A stretch of 51,230 nt of DNA, from contig REDS01000098.1 in NCBI GenBank assembly GCA_007693395.1, positions 1-51,230 on the forward strand. Reading direction: 5' to 3'. The notes under the pieces are model-generated. The model was given only the letters and a program-made list of their open reading frames with translations, did no database searches and was not told the origin of the DNA. Shown here piece by piece: positions 8,093 through 16,525 of this stretch. Made by a program: the position numbers and the translations under genes. Numbering within the stretch: the stretch's first letter is position 1; every line of letters begins with the position of its first letter. This stretch comes from Balneolaceae bacterium. GTDB lineage: Bacteria; Bacteroidota; Rhodothermia; Balneolales; Balneolaceae.

Positions 8093-9518
8093 CATTATCC
8101 TGCCAGTTCGTGTGGTAAAAAGTGCCCCGGGGTTTGTCAATCCGCTCATACGTATGGGCACCGAAATAGTCACGCTGGGCCTGTATCAGGTTTGCCGGTA
8201 ATTTTTCAGATCGCAGGGAATCGAACTGCGCAAGATATGCCGACAGGCAGGGCAGGGGTATTCGGGCATCGATTCCGGTTTTGATGGTATTCCTCCAGCC
8301 CGGTTGTAACCCATCTATTTTATCTGAGAATTGAGGATAAAGCAGCAGATGTTCAAGTTCAGGATTTTCCGCATATGCCGCCTCAATCGGTTCGAGCAGT
8401 TTTGATCGGATAATACAGCCACCCTGCCAAATTTTTGCTACCGATGCAGGGTTGATTTCCCACCCAAATTCGCGGCCGGCTTGTGTGATCATGTAAAATC
8501 CCTCGGCATAGGCAGTAATACGGGCCGCTTGCAGGGCTTCGGACAGATCCTTCAGGAATTCATCTCTATCGGGTACCAAATCGGTCGATTTTTTACGACT
8601 GGCCGATAATGTAGCTCTTAAATCCACGAGTGAAGAGAAAAATCTGGAATAGACAGCTTCCGTAATTCCGGAAAGCGGAATACCCAGCTCGAGTGATGTG
8701 ATAGCTGTCCATTTTCCGGTGCCTTTTTGGCCGGCACTGTCAAGTATTGTATCCACCAGCGGTTGTCCGTCTTCATCAGTAACCGTTAAAATTTCAGCAC
8801 TGATTTCCATCAGGTAGCTGTTAAGCACGGTTTTGTTCCACACAGAAAACTGTTCAGAGATCTCTGAGGCACTCATAACGGCGCACTCTTTCATCAAGTG
8901 GTATGCTTCGGCAATCAGTTGCATATCAGCGTATTCTATGCCGTTGTGCACCATCTTTACAAAATGGCCGGCTCCGCCTTTTCCGATCCACTGGCAGCAT
9001 GGTGAACCATCAAATGCTTTGGCTGAGGAGGTTTTAAATATAGATTGTGTCTGATTCCACGCATTTTGATTTCCGCCCGGCATCATGGAAGGGCCGTTTC
9101 GTGCACCTTCTTCACCTCCCGAAACACCCATCCCTACAAAAAGGATATTTTTTTCTGAAAGCTCCTTAACCCGGCGTTCTGTGTCCTTAAAATTTGAATT
9201 GCCGCCATCAATCAGTATATCACCCTCGCTGAGGTGGGGCAAGAGTTCGTCGATTACAGAATCAACCGGTGCACCGGCTTTTACCATCATCATAATTTTT
9301 CGGGGTCTTTCAATAGAATCAACGAATGATTCAAGATTCTCTGAAGCAAAAAAATCCTTATCCGCCCCTGCCTCATCCATAAAATTATTTGTGATAGTCT
9401 CTTCACCTGGTATCGTGCGATTGTAAACCGAAACCCGATTTCCTTTCTCTTCAAAATTCAGTGCCAGGTTACGCCCCATTACACCGAGGCCGTAAATTCC
9501 AATATGCGATTTACTCAT
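8085..9518 (-). CDS. gnd: 6-phosphogluconate dehydrogenase, decarboxylating
   Basis: 477 aa. Oxidises 6-phosphogluconate to ribulose 5-phosphate and CO2 with NADP+ (pentose phosphate pathway). It has the Rossmann motif GLGVMGRNLALN near the N-terminus, substrate-binding GGNSNF, catalytic region GHFVKMVHNGIEY and the large all-helical C-terminal domain with KGTGKWTA. The full length matches the long-form enzyme. I chose the ATG at 9518 (MSKSHIGIYG); a GTG three codons upstream is possible. It overlaps gntK by 8 nt, making a two-gene operon that converts gluconate to 6-phosphogluconate and then to ribulose 5-phosphate. Confidence 0.96.
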   Translation of the reverse strand: MSKSHIGIYGLGVMGRNLALNFEEKGNRVSVYNRTIPGEETITNNFMDEAGADKDFFASENLESFVDSIERPRKIMMMVKAGAPVDSVIDELLPHLSEGDILIDGGNSNFKDTERRVKELSEKNILFVGMGVSGGEEGARNGPSMMPGGNQNAWNQTQSIFKTSSAKAFDGSPCCQWIGKGGAGHFVKMVHNGIEYADMQLIAEAYHLMKECAVMSASEISEQFSVWNKTVLNSYLMEISAEILTVTDEDGQPLVDTILDSAGQKGTGKWTAITSLELGIPLSGITEAVYSRFFSSLVDLRATLSASRKKSTDLVPDRDEFLKDLSEALQAARITAYAEGFYMITQAGREFGWEINPASVAKIWQGGCIIRSKLLEPIEAAYAENPELEHLLLYPQFSDKIDGLQPGWRNTIKTGIDARIPLPCLSAYLAQFDSLRSEKLPANLIQAQRDYFGAHTYERIDKPRGTFYHTNWQDNVK

Positions 9519-10011
9519 CGTTTTCACTCAGATTGTTTAGAATTTCGTTGCTGATTGATTCCGGATCAGAATTGATAGAAACTGTAAGCGCATTTTTTGG
9601 CTCCTCAAGATCTTTGAACTGCGAATCGAGCAGTTCGGCCGGCATGTAATGGCCGGTTCTTATTTTCATTCGCTCGGATATCAGGCCTTTTGATCCCTGA
9701 AGATAGATAAACTGCACTTGATTTTGCCCCGATTTAGAAATTAACAGCTTACGATAACTCTCTTTAAGTGCCGAACAGGCAAGTACTGCTCCACCTGATC
9801 TGTTCCATTCGGATATCTTTTGCGATAAATTCAGAAGCCATGGTTTACGATCCTCATCATTCAGAGGGATAACGTTTCTCATTTTTTCTACATTTTCTTC
9901 AGGGTGGAAATCATCCGCATCAAAAAAGGGAAGGTTTTTTTCCTCCGCAAGCATTTTGCCAATGGTTGTTTTTCCACAACCGGATACTCCCATTACAATA
10001 TAAACCATCAT
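9511..10011 (-). CDS. gntK: Gluconokinase
   Basis: 166 aa P-loop kinase that phosphorylates D-gluconate to 6-phosphogluconate with ATP. The N-terminal Walker A is GVSGCGKTT (residues 8-16), followed by FDADDFHP, the gluconate-kinase substrate motif, and LACSALKESYR. Length is typical for GntK of the shikimate-kinase-like fold. It is the first gene of the operon with gnd. No gluconate transporter or GntR regulator is nearby. Confidence 0.94.
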   Translation of the reverse strand: MMVYIVMGVSGCGKTTIGKMLAEEKNLPFFDADDFHPEENVEKMRNVIPLNDEDRKPWLLNLSQKISEWNRSGGAVLACSALKESYRKLLISKSGQNQVQFIYLQGSKGLISERMKIRTGHYMPAELLDSQFKDLEEPKNALTVSINSDPESISNEILNNLSENDE

Positions 10012-10072
10012 CAGACATTACGTTCGGCTTAATGATACAATGGTTCAGGGAAATCACATAAAAAAAGAGGAA

Positions 10073-11149
10073 TTAAATCAGCCTTCTGCTTATTTCATGG
10101 GCAAGCCGTTCGATAGGGTAGGAGCCTTCGTTTAGTCCCATCATTTCCAGCTTCCAGGTGAGATCAGATAGCAGTGAAGTCTGTTTATTTTGAATGATAA
10201 TCTGCCCGCCAATCACATCAATTATATTGGCGCCATCAATCCCATCATTTCCACCACCTGAAAGAAAAACAGATAGTGTCCGGTTTCCATACTGTTTTCG
10301 TACTGATTTCATCAATACATCAATTGAAGGGCGAAAACCTTTTACATAGCTGCTTTGATTGAGCATGATAACCATCTCCTGGTTTTTCTTCCGTACGGTT
10401 ATATGATGATCTCCGGGAGCAATGTACACACAACCCGGCAGGAGTGCATCGCCCTCTTGTGCTTCCTTTACATTCAAATCTGTGATCTTATCAAGATCTT
10501 CAGCAAGCACTTCAGTAAGCATATTCGCTGCATGCTGAACCACAATAACAGGCACAGGCAGAGTGCCGGGCAGGCCGGCAAGCAGCCGGTAAAGAGAGGC
10601 TACACCACCAAGACAACCTGCAATTACTACCATATCCATTCTGTTGAACGAGTTCGTAAAGAATTCTGCGGGAATAGGTTCTGTTTTTTGAATGGCATTT
10701 TCCAGATAGTTTGTATTAAGCAATACCGTACGGTTTAATCGTGGTACTACCTTGATTACGGGACGCACTCTGTTTTCAAAATAGTCTATCGGTAATATTA
10801 TGCCACTAAAAGGTGAGGTTTTAGGGAAATATTCAGCTGCACCTTTCTTTAGCGTAATCAATGCAATTTCAGCACCATCGCGGTTGTTGGGTGTCATAAC
10901 CATAACAGGCAGATAGGGAAATTGTTCACGTGCTTTTTGGAAAATGTCCATCTCTGCTGAATTCTTCTCATTGATTCCGAGAATCAGTGCATCAGGTTTA
11001 GCGGTGTTAAGTTTATCTATAGCAGTTTGCACATCATCCGCATGTTCACAGGCAATAAGTTTGATTTCGGGATCCGGATTTATCGCATCGTGTAACCTGT
11101 TGCGAACGGTTTCATCAGAATCGATAATAAAGAGCTTAATTTTTTTCAT
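10073..11149 (-). CDS. CheB-like protein with degenerate receiver and Cys at the nucleophile position
   Basis: 358 aa. Residues 1-120 form a response-regulator-like domain that keeps the acidic start (IIDSDE) and the conserved Lys (FPK, 110) but has Gly58 where the phospho-acceptor Asp should be (DALILG). Residues 172-355 match the CheB methylesterase domain: His206 (VVQH), Asp302 (GGGNDG) and RPSIDVL are all present. The serine of the usual G-A-S-T-G-G loop is Cys179 (AGCLGG). CheB normally removes glutamate methyl esters from chemoreceptors; no chemotaxis gene lies near. It could be a repurposed signalling protein or a Cys-dependent esterase. It is divergent from nuoA with a 164-nt gap. Confidence 0.82.
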   Translation of the reverse strand: MKKIKLFIIDSDETVRNRLHDAINPDPEIKLIACEHADDVQTAIDKLNTAKPDALILGINEKNSAEMDIFQKAREQFPYLPVMVMTPNNRDGAEIALITLKKGAAEYFPKTSPFSGIILPIDYFENRVRPVIKVVPRLNRTVLLNTNYLENAIQKTEPIPAEFFTNSFNRMDMVVIAGCLGGVASLYRLLAGLPGTLPVPVIVVQHAANMLTEVLAEDLDKITDLNVKEAQEGDALLPGCVYIAPGDHHITVRKKNQEMVIMLNQSSYVKGFRPSIDVLMKSVRKQYGNRTLSVFLSGGGNDGIDGANIIDVIGGQIIIQNKQTSLLSDLTWKLEMMGLNEGSYPIERLAHEISRRLI

Positions 11150-11165
11150 GATACCGGTATGTTTA

Positions 11166-11178
11166 GTTGATGATCAAC
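11166..11178. promoter_or_regulatory. Palindrome upstream of the CheB-like gene
   Basis: GTTGAT-G-ATCAAC is a perfect 6+1+6 palindrome, 17 nt upstream of the minus-strand start at 11149. A further GTTGAT half site lies at 11218-11223. It sits in the divergent promoter region shared with nuoA and could be an operator. No clear TAnnTTTG element was found on the nuoA side. Confidence 0.35.
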
Positions 11179-11313
11179 CTCCAGACGTCTCTCACATCTG
11201 AAATCCAAAAATACCAGGTTGATAGTTAAAACTTTTATTTATGATACAATTATTTTGGATAAATAGGTATAAATATCGTAATATGATTTGTAACTATTAA
11301 ATCCCTGGAAAAA

Positions 11314-11769
11314 ATGCTGACAGATTTTGGTTATATCCTGCTCTTTATTGTTACCGGTGCCATATTTGTAGGGGTGGCACTTTTTGTTGCAAAACTTGTG
11401 AGACCGGATCGTCCCAACGAGATTAAACTGATGACCTACGAATGCGGAGAAATTCCATTTGGCGATGCCCGTGTTCAGTTCAACAACCGCTTCTACATTA
11501 TAGGTTTGATGTTTCTGATCTTTGAAGTGGAAATTTTGCTTCTTTTCCCGTGGGCAGTTGTATTCAAAGAGATCGGCTGGTTTGCTTTTGCAGCGATGTT
11601 TGTGTTCGTATTCCTGATTTTTATAGGATTTATTTACGAGCTCGGTAAAGGCCAGCTGAAATGGGACATACCAAAACCGAGAGTACCCAGATATGTAGAG
11701 GGAGTGGGTGTTGTTGATGACGATTATGAGGAAAAGAAGGTAAACGAAGCTGTACTGCAGACAGAATAA
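11314..11769 (+). CDS. nuoA: NADH-quinone oxidoreductase subunit A
   Basis: 151 aa, three transmembrane helices. The long cytoplasmic loop after helix 1 carries the family signature TYECGEIPFGDARVQFNNRFY (about residues 44-64), with the Cys near the quinone-site entrance, and helix 2 has the acidic FEVEILLLFPWA. The C-terminal tail (about 118-151) is longer and more acidic than in many NuoA. It is the first gene of a complete, collinear nuoABCDHIJKLMN operon, whose promoter must lie in the 164 nt shared with the CheB-like gene. Confidence 0.95.
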   Translation: MLTDFGYILLFIVTGAIFVGVALFVAKLVRPDRPNEIKLMTYECGEIPFGDARVQFNNRFYIIGLMFLIFEVEILLLFPWAVVFKEIGWFAFAAMFVFVFLIFIGFIYELGKGQLKWDIPKPRVPRYVEGVGVVDDDYEEKKVNEAVLQTE

Positions 11770-11793
11770 AAAATGAGGGTGTAGTCTCCAATT

Positions 11794-12294
11794 ATGGGAA
11801 TGCTTGATAAAAAATACCATGACAGTAACATCATTATAGTGGGTCTTGAAAGTGCCCTGAACTGGGCACGAAAAAACTCACTCTGGTACGAGCAGTTTGG
11901 CCTTGCCTGTTGCGCAATCGAGATGATGGCAACAGCAGCCTCCCGCTATGATTTCGACAGGTTTGGCATTATTCCCCGCTCTTCGCCGCGCCAGGCCGAT
12001 GTAATGATTGTAGCCGGTACGGTAACCATGAAAATGGCTTCACGAATTTTACGCCTCTATGAGCAGATGTCGGAACCGCGCTATGTAATTAGCATGGGAT
12101 CGTGTTCTAATTGTGGCGGACCCTACTGGGAGCACGGCTATCATGTGTTAAAAGGGGTTGATAAGGTAGTTCCGGTTGATGTGTATGTGCCCGGCTGCCC
12201 GCCAAGGCCAGAAGCACTTCTTGAAGGATTTCTGAAACTTCAGGAAAAAATTACAGGAGAAACAATTCTTCAGAAAAAAGAATCAGTGAAATAA
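11794..12294 (+). CDS. nuoB: NADH-quinone oxidoreductase subunit B (N2 cluster)
   Basis: 166 aa peripheral subunit that binds the terminal [4Fe-4S] cluster N2, the direct electron donor to quinone. The ligand cysteines are visible: the pair in GLACCAIEM, one in [11 protein letters not shown] and one in [18 protein letters not shown] and the SSPRQAD loop are also family-typical. It is 24 nt downstream of nuoA. The family also includes hydrogenase small subunits, but this length and the nuo order settle the call. Confidence 0.97.
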   Translation: MGMLDKKYHDSNIIIVGLESALNWARKNSLWYEQFGLACCAIEMMATAASRYDFDRFGIIPRSSPRQADVMIVAGTVTMKMASRILRLYEQMSEPRYVISMGSCSNCGGPYWEHGYHVLKGVDKVVPVDVYVPGCPPRPEALLEGFLKLQEKITGETILQKKESVK

Positions 12295-12302
12295 TAAGCG
12301 AG

Positions 12303-12788
12303 ATGAAAACACCGGAAGAGATTTTTGAGTACCTGAAAAATGAGTTTGGTGAAGATGCACTCACTTTTGAGAAGGGTGATATTGGCGATCCATGGATTCT
12401 CGTTAAAGCGGCTACAATCAAAAATGTATCAAAATTTTTGAGGGATGATCCCGGGATGAGGTTCAACATGTTGATGTGCCTCAGCGGATTACACTACCCG
12501 AAAGAGGAAGAAGTGGGAGTGGTTTACAATTTACACTCCACAGAGCTGCATCAAACCATTAACCTAAAAGTGCGAGTGCCGGTTGATGGACCTGCAGTTC
12601 CATCCGTAGAGGCCATCTGGAAAACAGCTGACTGGCACGAGCGAGAAGCATACGATATGGTTGGGGTGATATTTGATGGCCACCCGAATCACAAGAGAAT
12701 ACTACTCCCGGATGACTGGGAAGGCCATCCGCTAAGAAAGGATTATGTACAACAGGAATTTTACAGGGGAGTAACAACACGCTCTTAA
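12303..12788 (+). CDS. nuoC: NADH-quinone oxidoreductase subunit C
   Basis: 161 aa, corresponding to the 30-kDa subunit. It packs against NuoD and NuoI in the peripheral arm and binds no cofactor. The C-terminal signature is intact: ADWHEREAYDMVGVIFDGHPNHKRI followed by the LPDDWEGHPLRKDY motif. NuoC and NuoD are separate here, not fused as in Escherichia coli. ATG 8 nt after the nuoB stop. Confidence 0.95.
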   Translation: MKTPEEIFEYLKNEFGEDALTFEKGDIGDPWILVKAATIKNVSKFLRDDPGMRFNMLMCLSGLHYPKEEEVGVVYNLHSTELHQTINLKVRVPVDGPAVPSVEAIWKTADWHEREAYDMVGVIFDGHPNHKRILLPDDWEGHPLRKDYVQQEFYRGVTTRS

Positions 12789-12806
12789 CAGCAAGGGATT
12801 GGTGCT

Positions 12807-13946
12807 ATGATAGAAGTAATTTCAAAAGAAACCGGCAACAAAGAGATGGTCATCAATATGGGGCCGCAGCATCCGTCAACCCACGGTGTATTACGGCTTG
12901 AGCTGGTTCTGGATGGCGAGATCATCACAAAAGTTCGCCCTAATATTGGCTATCTGCACCGTTGTTTTGAGAAGTATGCTGAGCAGATGGACGACTACGC
13001 CAAAGTAATTCCCTACACCGACAGGATGGACTATGTTTCGGCGATTAACCAGGAGCATGGCTATGTGATTGCACTGGAAAGAATGCTCGAGCTCGAAGTA
13101 CCGGAGCGTGTGGAATATATCCGTGTGATAATGGCAGAGCTACAGCGAATTGCGAGTCACCTGCTGGGAATTGGTGCTTTTGGCCTCGATTTGGGAGCAT
13201 TTAGCCCATTTCTCTATCTGTTTACCGAGCGAGAAAAGATCCTCGATATCTTCGAAAGAGTAACCGGTGCGAGACTGCTCTACAATTACTTTGCTGTGGC
13301 CGGTTTGATGCGGGATGTTCACCCGAAGTTTAAAGCCGACACGGCAGAATTTGTAAGGACGTTCCGGCCTAAAATTAAGGAGCTGAACGACCTTCTCTCA
13401 TATAATAAAATTTTCATTCAGCGCACGGCCAACATTGGTGTTCTTCCAGAGAAAGTGGCATTTAATTATGCGGCATCTGGCCCGGTTCTAAGGGGATCCG
13501 GTGTGAAGTGGGATCTTCGCAAAAACGATCCATACTCCATTTACGACAGATTTGAGTTCGACATACCTGTTGGAACAGGAGAAGTTGGCACACTTGGCGA
13601 CTGCTGGGACCGCTACATAGTGCGCGTAAAAGAGATGGAGCAGAGCCTCAGAATTATTGAGCAGGCACTTGACGGCATGCCCGATGAAGGGGATGTGATG
13701 GAGGCTATACCAAAACGAATAAGGCCAAAAGAGGGGGAGATCTATGTACGCACAGAGACCCCGCGAGGTGAGCTTGGGTACTACATTGTCAGCGATAAAT
13801 CAGCAAGCCCGTTCAGGGTAAAAGCCCGCGCACCGAGTTTTGTACATCTAAGCGTGCTTCCGGCCATTTCAAAAGGTTCGCTTATTGCTGATATGGTGGC
13901 TATAGTTGGTAGCATAGATATAGTTCTTGGTGAAGTAGACCGATAA
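12807..13946 (+). CDS. nuoD: NADH-quinone oxidoreductase subunit D
   Basis: 379 aa, the 49-kDa subunit that forms most of the quinone-binding pocket with NuoB. It contains the conserved MGPQHPSTHGVLRL (residues 18-31) with the quinone-pocket His residues, the IGYLHR loop and QRIASHLLG. It is related to NiFe-hydrogenase large subunits but lacks the Ni-ligand CxxC pairs, so it is a complex I subunit. The C-terminus ends VLGEVDR as usual. The next gene is nuoH; nuoE, nuoF and nuoG are absent from the expected place. Confidence 0.97.
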   Translation: MIEVISKETGNKEMVINMGPQHPSTHGVLRLELVLDGEIITKVRPNIGYLHRCFEKYAEQMDDYAKVIPYTDRMDYVSAINQEHGYVIALERMLELEVPERVEYIRVIMAELQRIASHLLGIGAFGLDLGAFSPFLYLFTEREKILDIFERVTGARLLYNYFAVAGLMRDVHPKFKADTAEFVRTFRPKIKELNDLLSYNKIFIQRTANIGVLPEKVAFNYAASGPVLRGSGVKWDLRKNDPYSIYDRFEFDIPVGTGEVGTLGDCWDRYIVRVKEMEQSLRIIEQALDGMPDEGDVMEAIPKRIRPKEGEIYVRTETPRGELGYYIVSDKSASPFRVKARAPSFVHLSVLPAISKGSLIADMVAIVGSIDIVLGEVDR

Positions 13947-13966
13947 ACATCTGAACAGAAACTGAA

Positions 13967-14995
13967 ATGACAGAATACGCATCAAATATACACCCCATGG
14001 CAGCCATACTTATTCATGCTGCCATTCCGCTTACCATTATTTTGGTCTACGCGTTGGTTGCCATTTGGGGTGAACGAAAAATAGCCGGTTTCATACAGGA
14101 TCGGCTTGGCCCGATGAGGGTTGGCGGGTGGCACGGTTGGGCACAATCCATCGCAGACCTCCTGAAGCTCATTCAGAAAGAAGACATCATCCCAACAAAC
14201 GCAAGCCGGTTTCTTTTCAAGTTTGCTCCGTTTATGATGTTTGCAGCTTCTTACGCTGCATTTGCAGTGATACCGTTCAGTAGTGCATATATAGGCAGCA
14301 TGATAAACATAGGGGTTTTCTACTTACTGGCTATAACCTCGATTCTTACTTTGAGCGTGATTATGGCCGGTTGGGCATCAAATAATAAATGGTCGCTTCT
14401 TGGCGGTATGAGAAGTGCCGCACAGATGGTTAGTTACGAAGTGCCAACAATAGCTACAGTACTTACGGTTGTTTTGGTGGCGGGGTCGCTAAATCTGATG
14501 ACTGTAACCGAAATGCAGGCCGGTAATGACACACTGGGCTTTCTGCCCAACTGGCTGATCTTCCAGAATCCGTTTCTTATTGTGGCATTCATCATTTTTT
14601 TTATCTCCATTCTGGCCGAATCGCACAGGGTACCCTTCGACCTTCCGGAATCGGAATCGGAGCTGGTGGGTGGTTATCAAACCGAATATTCAGGGATGAG
14701 ATGGGCCATGTTTATGCTCGCAGAATATGCTGACATGCTGCTGCTTTCACTGCTCGGAGCAACACTTTTCTTTGGCGGCTGGAACAGCCCGTTTGGGGAT
14801 TTTATGTCGGGCCCGGTATGGGGTTTCTTCTGGTTTATGCTGAAAGGCTTGCTGCTTGTATTTGTAATGATGTGGATACGTTGGACACTGCCGAGGTATC
14901 GTGTGGATCAGCTGATGCACATCTGCTGGAATATTTTAATTCCGCTTTCATTCATTAACCTTGTGCTCACAGCCTTATGGGAAGTGATTTTTTAA
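13967..14995 (+). CDS. nuoH: NADH-quinone oxidoreductase subunit H
   Basis: 342 aa membrane subunit with about eight helices that couples quinone chemistry to the membrane arm. Signatures: GERKIAGFIQDRLGPMRVG (about residues 30-48), ADLLKLIQKEDIIP and the acidic loop ESESELVGGYQTEYSGMRWAMFMLAEY that faces the quinone chamber. It lies 20 nt downstream of nuoD and 18 nt before nuoI, in one operon. Confidence 0.97.
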   Translation: MTEYASNIHPMAAILIHAAIPLTIILVYALVAIWGERKIAGFIQDRLGPMRVGGWHGWAQSIADLLKLIQKEDIIPTNASRFLFKFAPFMMFAASYAAFAVIPFSSAYIGSMINIGVFYLLAITSILTLSVIMAGWASNNKWSLLGGMRSAAQMVSYEVPTIATVLTVVLVAGSLNLMTVTEMQAGNDTLGFLPNWLIFQNPFLIVAFIIFFISILAESHRVPFDLPESESELVGGYQTEYSGMRWAMFMLAEYADMLLLSLLGATLFFGGWNSPFGDFMSGPVWGFFWFMLKGLLLVFVMMWIRWTLPRYRVDQLMHICWNILIPLSFINLVLTALWEVIF

Positions 14996-15013
14996 ACAAT
15001 AGATGATAAAAAA

Positions 15014-15631
15014 ATGCTAAATGCAGTAAAACAGAGCTGGTTAACATTTAGATCGATCTTTACGGGGATGGGTGTTACCATTCGGCATTTTTTCGGGCCG
15101 TCTGTTACCCTTCAGTATCCAGAAGAGAAGATGGAGCTGCCTGCAGGAGCGCGCGCCAGGCTTTATGTAAACATTGATGATTGCATCGGTTGCAATCTGT
15201 GTGCAAGAGCATGTCCTGTTAACTGTATAGATATAGAAACCGTATTGGCTACGCAGGATGTGGATCTCGGCAAAACATCAACCGGAAACCCAAAGCGTTT
15301 CTGGCTTACTCGCTTTGATATTGACATGGCAAAATGCATGTACTGCGATTTATGTGTGTATCCGTGCCCAACCAACTGCATCTACATGGTTCCCGAATAT
15401 GAATATTCGGAGTTCGACAGGAGTAATCTTGTGTATCACTTCAGCAATCTTGAACCCGAAATGGTAGCAGAAGTGAAAGAGAAGGCAGAGCAGGAGGCGG
15501 AACAGAAAAAACGTGAACGCGAAGAGATGATGCGAAAAAAGGCAGAAGAGAAGGCGAAGAAAGAGCTCGAAGAAAAAAAGAAAGCAGATGAAGAAACGCC
15601 CAAAAATGAAAAAGAGAACAGAGGGGAGTAG
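15014..15631 (+). CDS. nuoI: NADH-quinone oxidoreductase subunit I with charged C-terminal tail
   Basis: 205 aa peripheral subunit holding clusters N6a and N6b. Both ferredoxin motifs are complete: CIGCNLCARACPVNC (about 56-70) and CMYCDLCVYPCPTNC (about 107-121). The N-terminus has the amphipathic helices that dock on NuoH. The last 50 residues are a Lys/Glu-rich helix (repeats such as KKREREEMMRKKAEEKAKK) not seen in classical short NuoI. In an enzyme lacking NuoEFG this subunit is next to the expected electron entry side. Confidence 0.95.
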   Translation: MLNAVKQSWLTFRSIFTGMGVTIRHFFGPSVTLQYPEEKMELPAGARARLYVNIDDCIGCNLCARACPVNCIDIETVLATQDVDLGKTSTGNPKRFWLTRFDIDMAKCMYCDLCVYPCPTNCIYMVPEYEYSEFDRSNLVYHFSNLEPEMVAEVKEKAEQEAEQKKREREEMMRKKAEEKAKKELEEKKKADEETPKNEKENRGE

Positions 15632-15634
15632 GTT

Positions 15635-16150
15635 ATGGAACTGACAACCATTTTATTCTACCTCTTCGCACTGGTTACCCTCGGGTCAGCCGCTATTATG
15701 GTGTTCTCCAAAAATATTGTCCATTCTGCATTTGCCCTGATGTTTACGCTAATGGGTGTTGCAGCACTCTATGTGCTGCTCTATGCTGATTTTCTCGCCG
15801 CTACCCAGTTGTTGGTGTACGTAGGCGGCATTTTAATTTTAATACTCTTCGGCGTGATGCTTACATCGCAGGGATACACACTCAGTTTTAAAACCATTAC
15901 GGTAAATCTTATTCCGGCATCGCTCATTTCAGTTGGTATAGCCGCACTGCTGATTTTTGCATTTTTAACAACAAACTGGACCATCAGCGAAGTAGCTGAG
16001 CGTACGGATACTGTGTATGATCTGGGAATGCTGCTGATGGGAGATTATATCCTGCCATTTATCGCAGTTGGAGTACTTCTTCTAATTGCAATAATCGGTG
16101 CCATTTTAATGTCAACACGGCTTTCTGCCGACAATGAGGGAGCAAGCTGA
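15635..16150 (+). CDS. nuoJ: NADH-quinone oxidoreductase subunit J
   Basis: 171 aa, five hydrophobic helices. The family core is at residues about 55-75 (ATQLLVYVGGILILILFGVML). ATG 3 nt after nuoI. It is paralogous to the nuoJ at 86-607: the same ME-start and the same helix pattern, but clearly diverged, which supports two different complex I sets in one genome. Confidence 0.95.
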   Translation: MELTTILFYLFALVTLGSAAIMVFSKNIVHSAFALMFTLMGVAALYVLLYADFLAATQLLVYVGGILILILFGVMLTSQGYTLSFKTITVNLIPASLISVGIAALLIFAFLTTNWTISEVAERTDTVYDLGMLLMGDYILPFIAVGVLLLIAIIGAILMSTRLSADNEGAS

Positions 16151-16152
16151 TC

Positions 16153-16488
16153 ATGGAAATACTGATGAGCAGTACCATTTTTGAACCCGGATTGAATCAC
16201 TTTTTAGTAGTAAGTGCCCTGCTTTTTTCGCTTGGCATTATGGCTGTGCTGTCAAAGAGGAACGTCATCATGGTGTTGATGGGGGTAGAACTTATTTTGA
16301 ACTCGGCAAACATCAATCTGATAGCATTCAGCCGGTTTACGGAGCTCTCTCTCGACGGACAGATGATAGGCCTTTTTGTGATCATCATTGCAGCTGCTGA
16401 GGCTGCAGTTGCACTGGCAATTGTGTTGAATGTCTATAACCGCTTCAAGACAATCAATCTCGATGAAATTAACCTTCTGAAGGGATAG
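16153..16488 (+). CDS. nuoK: NADH-quinone oxidoreductase subunit K
   Basis: 111 aa, three helices. Helix 2 is VLMGVELILNSANINLIAFSRF with the conserved Glu, and helix 3 has AAAEAAVALAIVL. The N-terminus is about ten residues longer than the paralogue at 604-906; an internal ATG (MSSTIF) is an alternative start. It is separated from nuoJ by 2 nt. Confidence 0.95.
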   Translation: MEILMSSTIFEPGLNHFLVVSALLFSLGIMAVLSKRNVIMVLMGVELILNSANINLIAFSRFTELSLDGQMIGLFVIIIAAAEAAVALAIVLNVYNRFKTINLDEINLLKG

Positions 16489-16525
16489 CGATGACAGAAT
16501 TAAAACCATCACGATAGGAAAAAGC

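Noticed and set aside
10073-11149. Ordinary chemotaxis CheB
   Set aside because: The nucleophile Ser and phospho-acceptor Asp are both replaced, and no che genes lie near.
11239-11820. 193-aa minus-strand ORF over nuoA
   Set aside because: nuoA is unambiguous on the plus strand and the antisense protein shows no recognisable pattern.
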